DNA of 61,793 nt from an uncultured Eubacteriales bacterium (GTDB lineage: Bacteria; Bacillota; Clostridia; Christensenellales; Borkfalkiaceae), in assembly GCA_900548285.1 (NCBI GenBank), contig URKE01000004.1:1-61793 (forward strand), given 5' to 3'. Shown here piece by piece: positions 22,930 to 32,200 of this stretch (its first letter is position 1; every line of letters begins with the position of its first letter). The notes under the pieces are model-generated. The model saw nothing but the letters and a program-made list of their open reading frames with translations, did not search any database and was not told the DNA's origin. The position numbers and the translations under genes are program-made.

Positions 22930-24402
22930 TTAATCTCCAAGTTTTACTCTCGGATCAACGATCGAATACATTATATCCGATAAAAGCGTGCCTATGACCG
23001 TTAAAACGGCGAGAAACATGTTGTAACCCATTACGAACGGAACGTCGCCCTCGTACAACGCCTGATACGCCAGACCGCCGATACCGTCGATTGCGAAAAC
23101 CTTTTCGGTTATCATCATTCCGCCGAAAAGCGACGGAAGAATACCTGCGAGAAGGGTTGCGAGCGGAATAAGCGTGTTTCTGAAAGCGTGCTTATAAACA
23201 ACCGTTTTTTCCGAAAGACCTTTCGCTCTCGCCGTTCTGATATAATCGGAACTTAAAACTTCGAGCATATTCGTTCTCGTGTAACGCATAAGTCCGCCGA
23301 GCGAAAGAATAACGTTAACGAAAATGGGAAGCACGAGGTGGTGAATGATATCGCCGAGATTCATAAAGAACCCTACGAACGTAGCCGTGTTATACGTCTT
23401 GCTCGTGTCGATGAGTTTCGACGGCGGAAACCAGCCGAGATCGACCGCGAATATCTTGACCACTATCGCCGCGAAGAAATACGTCGGGAGGGAAATACCT
23501 ATCATCGTTAAAACGGTGACCGTGTAATCTCTGAACGTATACTGATGCGTCGCGCTCGTTATGCCGAGAGGAATGGCGATGAGGAATTGCAGAATCGTTG
23601 CGATAAGAGCGATTGCGAAAGAAATCCACATGTTATCTCTTATTACGTCCGCAACGGGGCGCTGATATTTGAACGATTTGCCGAGGTCGCCTTTCATAAG
23701 ATTGCCAACCCAGGTGAAATAACCGGAGAAAATCGAACCGAGTTTCTGCCAGCCCGTTGCGACGGTATATTTTGCCACGCCCTCGGAAACTTCGTTGTGA
23801 AATCTGCCCGTTGCCGCGTCGAAATCGTCCGTTAAATCGGCTACGCTTATGACGAACTCCCCGTCCTGAAGAGTCGCCCTGTACTGCCAGCCGGAAATTA
23901 TTTCGACTTTCTTCTCTATCTGTTTTTTAACGGTTTTACCCTCTTCGTCGACGGTTTCGATATCTTCGCTGACGAGTATGTAAACGATAGCGCGGTAAGA
24001 GCCGTTCGATTCCTTTTTGAGTTCGAGCGTGTAGCCGTCCTTTCTGAACTTACCGGCGACAAACTCGTAAGCGCTGCCGCCGTCGTAAGCGGCAAGGTCG
24101 TGATTTTTGATCTTCACCTTACGCGTATATACTCCGGAAAGGTCGTATTCTTTTCCTTCGACGCTCCCTTTAACTCCGTCCTTTATCTTAACTTCGAGGT
24201 AGGCTTCGGGCATGTTTATGCCGTAAAGTTCCTTGAAGTTGTCGATATCGTCCTCCGTAAGCGTAGAAGTCTGAAGCATCGGCGCGTAAGTTCTGTCAAC
24301 GAAGTCGTTAGGCATCATTCTGACGAGCGAATAGATGATAATCGAAACGCCGAGCAGGATTATTACGGATATTCCGAGCCTTTTAAGAATGTATTTTATC
24401 AT
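22930..24402 (-). CDS. oppB: Oligopeptide ABC importer permease OppB with large extracellular insert
   Basis: 490 residues if started at 24402 (MIKYILKRLG, preceded by AAGGA), against about 310 in usual OppB. The first helix is normal. A stretch of about 160 residues between helix 1 and helix 2 (from LYGINMPEAYLEVK to about AKYTVATGW) has no counterpart in standard OppB; it is hydrophilic, beta-strand rich and must lie outside the membrane. The rest is normal: GDLGKSFKYQRPV, the DYTVTVLTMIGISLPTYF region and the EAA-like loop YIRTARAKGLSEKTVVYKHAFRN in outline. It precedes oppC directly. Confidence 0.94.
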   Translation of the reverse strand: MIKYILKRLGISVIILLGVSIIIYSLVRMMPNDFVDRTYAPMLQTSTLTEDDIDNFKELYGINMPEAYLEVKIKDGVKGSVEGKEYDLSGVYTRKVKIKNHDLAAYDGGSAYEFVAGKFRKDGYTLELKKESNGSYRAIVYILVSEDIETVDEEGKTVKKQIEKKVEIISGWQYRATLQDGEFVISVADLTDDFDAATGRFHNEVSEGVAKYTVATGWQKLGSIFSGYFTWVGNLMKGDLGKSFKYQRPVADVIRDNMWISFAIALIATILQFLIAIPLGITSATHQYTFRDYTVTVLTMIGISLPTYFFAAIVVKIFAVDLGWFPPSKLIDTSKTYNTATFVGFFMNLGDIIHHLVLPIFVNVILSLGGLMRYTRTNMLEVLSSDYIRTARAKGLSEKTVVYKHAFRNTLIPLATLLAGILPSLFGGMMITEKVFAIDGIGGLAYQALYEGDVPFVMGYNMFLAVLTVIGTLLSDIMYSIVDPRVKLGD

Positions 24403-24504
24403 AGGCTTTGTGTTCCTTATAACTGTTTGCCGCAACGACCGTTTTCAGCCCGATGCGGCTTGCCTTTTTACAGTTCTGCAATTAATCTTCCGAGGTAACC
24501 CCGA

Positions 24505-24541
24505 CGCCCGTAGCCGGGCGGAATTGCCCTTCCCGGCGGGC
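24505..24541 (-). promoter_or_regulatory. Hairpins in the oppA-oppB gap
   Basis: Two GC-rich hairpins, CGCCCG/CGGGCG (24505-24520) and GCCC/GGGC (24526-24541), in a 175-bp gap after oppA. There is no T-run. Such structures after binding-protein genes commonly protect or trim the transcript so the binding protein is made in excess; that role is inference. Confidence 0.45.
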
Positions 24542-24577
24542 GCGGGAACGATTGATTGCGATTCTGAATTTTCTGTC

Positions 24578-27436
24578 TTATTTTTCGATGAGCGACATCG
24601 AAGTGAGGTTGCTCGTAAGTCCCTTGAACGGTTTTGCAGGCGTGTAGAACGTGGAAACGTCTATTTTATTCTGGTCGTAGCCAAAGAGATCCTGTCTTTG
24701 ATAAGTGGGAAGTTCCACCGCAAGTTCCATTATAAGATCGAGCGCGGTTTTATACTTTTCCCTACGATAATTTTCGTCCTCTCTCTGTCTTGCCCCGTCG
24801 ATTACGTCCGAAAGATTGACGATGATGTCTTTTTCGGCGGCATATTTGCCGGTGGTGTCGTTGAGAATTTCACGATAACCCCAGTTAAGAACGGAAGTAG
24901 CCTTGGAATCCTTGTGATATACCTGATACATATCCGGATCGATCGTGGACCCCCACGCCGCCGCCCAGACGGTTAAACCGCCGCTTGCGAGAAGAAGCAA
25001 CGCGTCTTTATCGTTTTTAACGGTTATCGACATTCCGAGTTTATCGAGAATCTGTTTCGCGTGAGCCATCGTCTGATAAGCCGGGTGATCGTCGGTTTCG
25101 CCCGCAACGGTGAACGTATATTTAAGTTCGTCGCTCTTTCCGCCGTTGTTCTTTGCGTAAATACCTTTGTCGCCGATAGTGTATCCGCCTTTTTCGACAA
25201 GGCGTTTGAGATATTCCTGCTGGCTTGCGTCGGAAAGTTTCGCCTTTCCCGCCTTGACGTCGCTCTCGGTGAATTCGCCCTTGCTTATGCGTTCGAGAAC
25301 GTAATTTCTGTATTCTTCGTAAACGACGTATTTATATCCGCCCTTCGAGTTCTTTTCGAGAAGTTCCTTGGGTACGGTTCCGGCGATATACGGATAATAA
25401 GCTATGGTGTCCTTGGGGTATGCCCAACTTTCACGCGAGATGGGGCGGGCGATGGATTGAGCCATCGAACCGTAATACTTAACGCACTCCTGAGTGTCCA
25501 TAGCGTGCATTATCGCTCTTCTGACGTACACGCTGGGGACTTTGCCCGCGTTGATACCGATATAACCGTAACCGTTCGTGGCGACCGACGTCGCTCCGAA
25601 TCCTTTGTTGATAAGACTGTTTCTAACGTCGAGTTTTGCGTTGGGCTCGATAAAGTCAACCTGACTCCTGAGCGAGTCCTCCATAATGTTGGTGTTCATT
25701 ACTACGTATCTGACTTTTTTGATCTTCGCGACGTGATATTCGTTCCCGTCCGGAGCCGTTTTGGTCTCGTTGTTTTTAGCCATATCATAGTAAGGATTGC
25801 GTTCGTAATAAATCGTTCCCTGCTTTCTGAACTGACCGACGTCGTTTTTAACGTCGTCCGCTTTATAGGTCGTGTTCGTGGCGGTTTTCAGAAGTCCGCC
25901 GGCGGAATTCGCCGCCGCGTACGCGCCCGCGCCCACGGGAACTCCGTTTTTGTCGGAGTTTTTCAGAACGTCGTCGAAGAAGTCGGAATTACCGTAATCG
26001 ACGCCGAAATTCTCTTTATAATCGAATTTGGCAATCTGCTCCGCGTTGGAATAATAATACATGGGAGCGATGCCGATACCGAAGTTCCACACGGCCTTGG
26101 GGTCGACCTTGTTGATGGTTATCGAAAGGACTTCGTTACCCTCTACGACGTAATCTCTCTCGGTATTGTCGTGATAAACGGGCTTTTTATAAGTAACGGT
26201 GTTGCCGTCGTCGTCCGTTATGGTGACGTCTTTGTCCATATTAACGAACTGAATACCCTTTATGGATTTGATTTCTCTGTTAGCCGAATCGCTGTAATAC
26301 TTGGACAACTGAGCGTTCGTAAGATAAGTGATGAACTTGGAGGAAGTGGAACTCCAGTACTGCGCGATCTGATCTACTTTGTTAGGAATCCAGAGATCTC
26401 TTACTATTTCGATAGCCTGTTTTTTCGCGGCTTCCTTGTCCATCGCGACGAGTTTGTTTTTCAAGTCGTCGCCGACTTCGCATTTGATTTCGTCGAGTTT
26501 TTCGTCGTAATAAATTACGCCTTCGTTATAAAGGAACATTTCAACGTCGCTGGTAAGTTTTTTCGCGCTTTCCGTCTTGCTGCCGTCTTTTTCCTTTTTA
26601 TAGAACTTCAGATCCGCGTATCCGCCGGTCGCGGTGGTATAGTCGGATTCGAGTTCTTCGTCGAAATACTTAGCGATTCTTTCGTAATCGCTCACGAGGT
26701 TTGCGTAGGCTTCGATGGGGTTGGTCGTCGTGTATTCCGCAAGTTTTTCTTTAAGTTGCTTTTCGTCCTTAAATCTTCCGCCAAGATTGTCCTGTATCTC
26801 CCGATAAGCCTCGACGAAAGACGCTCTTCTGGCGTAAGCCTCCTGCCGGAACGCGTCCATAAAGTGCTCCTGATCGTTCGCGTCCGTCTGCTGCGTTCTG
26901 TATTCTTTAAGTCCGACGATATCGGTTGAATACATAGTGCTGGAACCGGCGTAAACGGGATCGAGATAAACGTAGAAATTGAAAAGAACGTCCTTCATGG
27001 TGAGGTTTGTGCCGTTCGAGAATTTCACGTTGTTTTTAAGAACGAAATAATAAGTTGTTTTCGTAATTTCGCCGCTTGCATCCTTTTCGTGGACTATTTT
27101 AAGTTCTTTCGCGATAGTTTCCTCGTCGTCGCCGCAAACGACCTTACCTTCCTCGTCGTTCGAGAGAAGGCTGAGTTGCGTCATTCCCACAACGGAACTG
27201 TCCGTGCCGGAAGTTGAGAAAAACGGGTTGAAAACGCCGTCCACTTCAAGCGTGGAAAACCTCAGCGGATCTTCCTCATTGTTATAAACGGTGTGTTTAT
27301 CGCCGCCGCATGACGAAACGCCGAGAATTATACCGGTAGCCGCGCCGCCCAGAACGACGACGCACAGAACTATGGCTATGATTTTTCTCGCCAAACTTTT
27401 TGCCAGATAATTTTTTACGTTAGTGAAAAAACTCAT
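24578..27436 (-). CDS. oppA: Oversized oligopeptide-binding lipoprotein OppA
   Basis: 952 residues, against about 550-620 for usual OppA. The N-terminus has a membrane segment followed by the lipobox VSSC near 42. SBP_bac_5 features are present: EEDPLRFSTLEVDGVFNPFF near 55, LKNNVKFSNGTNLTMKDVLFNF near 150-170, YVRRAIMHAMDTQECVKYYG near 630 and the C-terminal LAVELPTYQRQDLFGYD. Two long extra regions (about 175-330 and 340-440) are charged and helical and split lobe one. It is first in oppA-B-C-D-F. The extra parts may match the extra extracellular domain in OppB. Captures peptides outside the cell. Confidence 0.92.
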   Translation of the reverse strand: MSFFTNVKNYLAKSLARKIIAIVLCVVVLGGAATGIILGVSSCGGDKHTVYNNEEDPLRFSTLEVDGVFNPFFSTSGTDSSVVGMTQLSLLSNDEEGKVVCGDDEETIAKELKIVHEKDASGEITKTTYYFVLKNNVKFSNGTNLTMKDVLFNFYVYLDPVYAGSSTMYSTDIVGLKEYRTQQTDANDQEHFMDAFRQEAYARRASFVEAYREIQDNLGGRFKDEKQLKEKLAEYTTTNPIEAYANLVSDYERIAKYFDEELESDYTTATGGYADLKFYKKEKDGSKTESAKKLTSDVEMFLYNEGVIYYDEKLDEIKCEVGDDLKNKLVAMDKEAAKKQAIEIVRDLWIPNKVDQIAQYWSSTSSKFITYLTNAQLSKYYSDSANREIKSIKGIQFVNMDKDVTITDDDGNTVTYKKPVYHDNTERDYVVEGNEVLSITINKVDPKAVWNFGIGIAPMYYYSNAEQIAKFDYKENFGVDYGNSDFFDDVLKNSDKNGVPVGAGAYAAANSAGGLLKTATNTTYKADDVKNDVGQFRKQGTIYYERNPYYDMAKNNETKTAPDGNEYHVAKIKKVRYVVMNTNIMEDSLRSQVDFIEPNAKLDVRNSLINKGFGATSVATNGYGYIGINAGKVPSVYVRRAIMHAMDTQECVKYYGSMAQSIARPISRESWAYPKDTIAYYPYIAGTVPKELLEKNSKGGYKYVVYEEYRNYVLERISKGEFTESDVKAGKAKLSDASQQEYLKRLVEKGGYTIGDKGIYAKNNGGKSDELKYTFTVAGETDDHPAYQTMAHAKQILDKLGMSITVKNDKDALLLLASGGLTVWAAAWGSTIDPDMYQVYHKDSKATSVLNWGYREILNDTTGKYAAEKDIIVNLSDVIDGARQREDENYRREKYKTALDLIMELAVELPTYQRQDLFGYDQNKIDVSTFYTPAKPFKGLTSNLTSMSLIEK

Positions 27437-27510
27437 CTTGTCTGCTCCTTTTTTATTTTACGTATATATTTTTGTGTTTTTAACCGATTACGTCGGAAAT
27501 TTACAGCGTT

Positions 27511-27621
27511 ATTCCGCTTGCTATTCCGCTTGTTATTTCGCTTGTTATTTCGCTTGTTATTCCGCAGTTGAATCTATAAGTTCAACCCTGTTATTCTGCA
27601 GTTGAATCTATAAGTTCAACC
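27511..27621. repeat. 12-bp tandem repeats and 34-bp duplication at a gene end
   Basis: Four units ATTYCGCTTGYT follow one another from 27511 to 27558. Then a 34-bp unit ATTCYGCAGTTGAATCTATA... occurs twice (27559 and 27593, one mismatch over 29 bases). The inner copy contains the last nine codons and stop of the lipoprotein at 27591, so the second copy repeats the gene's 3' end after the stop. The unit contains the palindrome GTTGAA...TTCAAC. Confidence 0.75.
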
Positions 27622-28829
27622 TTGTCGCCGCCCTTTGTTTCCACTTCGGGAGCGGTGAAACCGCAATTTTCCGTCGTTACGTTTTCGAGTTCTCTCGCAA
27701 ACGCCTTTTCGGCTTTGAAGAAGTAATTTTCGCGGTTTCTGCTCACGATAACCTTGCTCGTTATCGTTACGTTGCTTATTTCGGCGTTTTTGATCGTGTT
27801 CGCGAAAGCCGAAACGTAAACGCTCGTTATCGATTCGTTGCCGACGTCCACGTTGACGACCGCGTTTTCAAAACGAACGTTGTTTATTTTGACTTTGTTA
27901 TCCGCGCCGCCCGCGATTTCGCCGAACACGCTTGCCGTCAGAGCGTCTTTGATCTGCCCGATTTTTTCGCAAGTGACGGCGAAGTTCTTAATCGCGTAGA
28001 CAACGCCTTGATTTTCGGGGTCGTAACTGTGAATTCCATAGAAGTTGGGCGCGCCGCCGTTTTCCGCAGCGAAAGCGTTTCTGAAACCGGCGTTAAGCGA
28101 AGCACCGCCGAAGTCTACGTCGTTCATAAGTAGCAGCGTTTTGCCTTTGCCCTTATACTCCGCGTCCGAAAGTTTATTGAAATCCGACGCGCCGTACAGA
28201 AGAAGATAATTACCCTCGATATAATCGGCGTAAACTTTTATCAGAACGTTCGTATCGGACTCTTTGATAAGTCCGTCCGAGCCGAAATAAGCGTTTTTAT
28301 CGTTTTCGTCGAGCCTTAAACTGTCGGTGATGAGCGTATGCCCCGCGAGCGAATCGGCGGCTTTTACGAGTTTGTCAAGACTATCTTTGAAAGTGAGATA
28401 TCTGCTCGCCTCTATCGCCGCAACGCCGACGAACTCGCCGTCCTTCATATAACCGACGTTATAAAGGTATTCGATTTCTCTGTCCCACTTCGCGTAAAGC
28501 GTTACGCCCTCGTCGCCGACGGTGTCGTAACCGAAATCCCACTCGGAAGTGTATTCTTCGTCCGTATACCAGCCGCCGAAAACATAGCCGAGCCGTTCAA
28601 CTTCGTCCTGCGAGTCGTCGTTTATGGGCAACGGTCTTATGAGCCGAGCCGCGCCCTCGGAAAATCTGTAATAAACTTCCACCTTGTCCTCGCCGTTCAG
28701 AAACGTGCCGCCGCAAAGTTTGTAGGTGACTTTTATCCCCATATTGCCGGAATTTCCGCACCCCGTGGAAACGCATGCGGCGCATAGCGCGATTAATAAT
28801 AAAATACCGAAAAGTTTTATCTTTTTCAT
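27591..28829 (-). CDS. Lipoprotein with one InlB-type beta-repeat
   Basis: 412 residues from the ATG at 28829 (MKKIKLFGILLL, preceded by AAGG); a longer frame upstream has no ribosome site. The lipobox is VSTGC. Residues about 30-105 form an InlB B-repeat (Listeria-Bacteroides repeat) with GYVFGGWYTDEEYTSEW and the hallmark end TLYAKWD. The remainder is beta-rich and unrecognised, with a region LLLMNDVDFGGASLNAGF like that of beta-helical surface proteins. It has its own promoter (28940-28968). Extracellular, anchored to the membrane; adhesion is a guess. Confidence 0.8.
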   Translation of the reverse strand: MKKIKLFGILLLIALCAACVSTGCGNSGNMGIKVTYKLCGGTFLNGEDKVEVYYRFSEGAARLIRPLPINDDSQDEVERLGYVFGGWYTDEEYTSEWDFGYDTVGDEGVTLYAKWDREIEYLYNVGYMKDGEFVGVAAIEASRYLTFKDSLDKLVKAADSLAGHTLITDSLRLDENDKNAYFGSDGLIKESDTNVLIKVYADYIEGNYLLLYGASDFNKLSDAEYKGKGKTLLLMNDVDFGGASLNAGFRNAFAAENGGAPNFYGIHSYDPENQGVVYAIKNFAVTCEKIGQIKDALTASVFGEIAGGADNKVKINNVRFENAVVNVDVGNESITSVYVSAFANTIKNAEISNVTITSKVIVSRNRENYFFKAEKAFARELENVTTENCGFTAPEVETKGGDKVELIDSTAE

Positions 28830-28939
28830 TTCTTTTGCCTTAATTTCGTGCCTGAATTTCTTTTTTTTACGCAACAAATGCGGTAAATCAACGTTTTTTG
28901 AATTTACCTGCGCGCAAAAACCCATTTTAATACTAAAAT

Positions 28940-28968
28940 ATTTTATCATTTTGCGACGATTTAGTCAA
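28940..28968 (-). promoter_or_regulatory. Promoter of the InlB-repeat lipoprotein
   Basis: Minus strand TTGACT (28963-28968), 17 nt, TAAAAT (28940-28945). The 5' leader is about 105 nt. Between here and 29131 the DNA is AT-rich with no gene. Confidence 0.75.
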
Positions 28969-29131
28969 ACGATTTGTTTTGAAATGGTATTCGCGGCGCG
29001 ATATATATGTGTTTATTTGCTTATATTTGATATAAATTATACTTATACTTTGCATTTTATTCAATATGGCGTTCGTTTTGCATAAATATTCGGTTTTTAT
29101 GCAATCGTTATACAGATTAAAAGATATAGTT

Positions 29132-29165
29132 AAAGCCGCGGGCGAATTTCTTCGCCCGCGGCTTT
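29132..29165. terminator. Terminator after the 1956-residue lipoprotein gene
   Basis: A perfect 15-bp stem AAAGCCGCGGGCGAA / TTCGCCCGCGGCTTT with a 4-nt loop, 64 nt after the gene stop. Confidence 0.75.
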
Positions 29166-29228
29166 AAAAATGTGATAAAGAGTTAAGCGTTAACGCCTCT
29201 GCTCTTTATATTAAGTTTTGTTTTCGGC

Positions 29229-32200
29229 TCAGAGCGAGAACCCTTCGCATTTAGCAGAACCATTCTTGAACGCGTATACCGACCACGTAATTTCTGTAGA
29301 AGTTACTTTTAAAGTATCTCCGTCGACCGTCATTACGATAACCTTACCGTCAAAACTGTCATTCGACTTATAAGTCGATCCTCTATCCCAAGAAACACTG
29401 TTTTCGGGAAGAATTGTAAGAGTTAATGTAGTTCCGGTGAGAACCGCGGTAAACTTAACCCTCAATCCGTCTCCGTTCGTGGACAAATAACCGCTTATCA
29501 TCGGAGAATCATCAAAAACAATTTGGAAAGGCGTTGTACTAGTAGATGATTCGCTATAACTTCCACTAAACGTAAGAGCTGCGAACACGCTCTTGCCGAG
29601 GAACTTCTTGTTTGCAACGTCGATGCCGTAAGTCGTGGAAGTTTCTCCGTCGAAAATAGTAACGTTAGAACCGTTTACGACGTAAGTCTTTCCGTCGCCC
29701 GCGCCGCCGAAGCCGTCAAGCGTTATCGTGCTGTTATCGGGCAAAGTGTAAGTATCTTCGTATCCGTCGAGAACCTTAGCGTAAGTGCCGTTTCCGAGAT
29801 CGACTATAACTTCTTTCATCGAGTTTGCGGCAACGAATTTAATCGTTCTTTCGGCAATTACCGTGTAATCTACCGCTACGCCGCCGACCGTTACATTGCC
29901 GTATCCGTCGACAATGATTTCGCCGTAATCGCCGGCGTAAGTTCCCGCCAAACCGTCGTTTTCGAGAACAGTCTTTCCGACAACCTTAGCAACAGTTGCG
30001 CCGTTTACTTTAACCGTGAAATCTTTACCCGTGATGTTTGTCGCTTCCGCGCCTTCAAGAGTTGCGTTCGCAACGATTATGCTGTTGTAAAGGAATGCTG
30101 TTTTCGTCGTTTCGTCCTTATAAGTAATTACAAGGTATGCAACGTAAGAACTTCCCACGTCGCTACGTCCGGTATACGCTACGGAAGAAACCTTGGAAAT
30201 ATCAACGCCGAGATCGGTATCCGTTCCGACGCCGTCAGCCTTTCCTCCGCCGTATTTTCTCCACATCAGACCGAGTTCTTTATTGAAGTAGTAATACGTT
30301 CCGTCAAGAACCATAGCGCCGTCGGTTATAGCCGCCTGCTCATCGGTAAGCGTTCCCGATTTCGAACCGTATTTATACGTTCCGTTCGCATTGACGACCA
30401 AAACTTCTTTCGAGAATGAACTTTCAGTCGCGGACGATTTGGTACCGTAAAGGTTCCAGCCTTTATACGTTCCGTAAGACTGAGGCGCGTCAACCCACTT
30501 AGCGTAGTAAGTGGTGTCGCCCTCGAGAACCGTGGACGTGGAAGCCTCTTCGCCGAACGAACCGTCGTCGTGCTTGAGGAACCAGCCCGCGAATACCTTT
30601 TCGCCGAACTTAACGTCTGCCGCAACGGCGGGAATTCCGCTGACGTTATCGCCGACGTACTTATCGGCAACAACAACCGCTTCGGTACCCTGTCCGTTAT
30701 AATCGAACTTAAGGGTTACAGCCGCAGTCCACTTGGCGTAAAGAATTTTATCTTCAACGGGCGTGTAAGTAGTTTTAGCCGCCGTAGTAAGACCTTCGTC
30801 CTCGAACCAACCCCAGAATTTGAAACCTTCCGCCGTGGGCTTTTCGGTTACGGTGTACTGAACGTTCTTGGCAACTTCCTCTTCCTTATCGACGCCGTGA
30901 CCCATATAATTATAGGTGATTTTCACTGTCGGTTGTTCCGCTATATACATAGTGGTTTCACCTTCTGCGATAAGTTCAACGCTGTAATAAACGGTATTAT
31001 TGCTCAGGTATACGTCGAATCCGGCTTCGGTCTGAGCGTAAGTACCGACTTCGTCGCCGAGTTTCGCAACGCCTGCGCCGTTGAAGAACAATTCTCCGAA
31101 CGTTTCGTTGAAGTCTTTATAACGACCTTTATATTCGTCGATAGCGGTAACGAAACTGCCGCTGCTGTTCTTCGCGAACTCTTCGACAAGCGTTTCTCCG
31201 TTATAAACGAAGAGGTTGAGCGCGTTTTTGATATCAGCGACCGCAATTGCTTTGCCGTCGAAATCCTTAAACGAAGCGTTGACGTAAAGTGCGTTTGCGT
31301 TCGTATAAACGTTGCGAGCCGCGTTTTCCGCCGTCTTATCGTTGAAACTGAGAATCTTGCGATATCCGCCGGCGTTGAATCCGTATGCGGCAAAATCGCT
31401 TGTTTTGTAATTTTCGTCAAACGGAATGAATACAAACATATCGTCCGTGTTCAGATCCGCGCTGCCGCTCGCTCTTGCGATTATACCGGTAGCCGCGTCG
31501 TAAATAGCGTAATATTTGGACGTCGAATAAGAACTTACGCAAGTAATTTCAAGAACGGTCGTACTTCCGTTTGCGAATGCGAAAGCAACTTTGTTTCCGT
31601 AACTGAAACCGTTATATCCCTGGATATCCGCATTGCCGAAGTAATCGACAACAAGTTTCGTAGTTGCGGAATTATAAACGGTAACGCTTCCGGAACTGTT
31701 CAATTTTACAACCGCATACGTTCCCGCAAACGGAGATTTTTCAATCCATTTTGCGTAAAGAACGACGTCGTCCGTAAGAGCCGTACCCGTGGTTATCTGA
31801 GTATCGAACTCGCCGTTTTCGTTTTTGGTGAACCAGCCCGCGAATACTTTGCCGTCGAACTCGAAATTAACTTCTTTAACGGTAACGGTATCGTTAGCGT
31901 AAAGAGTCGTATCGGTTTCGTCAGCGTGCGCGCCGTTGTCTTCGTATTTGAAAGTTACGGTTATCGCTTTGTCCCACTTAGCGTAGAACGTGACGTCCGC
32001 GTTTGCAACAAACGAAGAACCAGCTTCAACCTTTTCGGTAAGAGCCGCGTCCTTATACCAGCCGCGGAAGATAAATCCGTCGGCTACGGGAGTTTCCGCA
32101 AGTACGGTCTGAGCGCTGTTTTTATCAACGGTGATTACGGTGTTTTCGCCGTGTCCGCCGTAGTTATATGTTACGGAAACCTGAGGAACAGCCACAACGC

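Noticed and set aside
25061..26929. 622-residue open frame on the plus strand
   Set aside because: Antisense to oppA, which has full family support.
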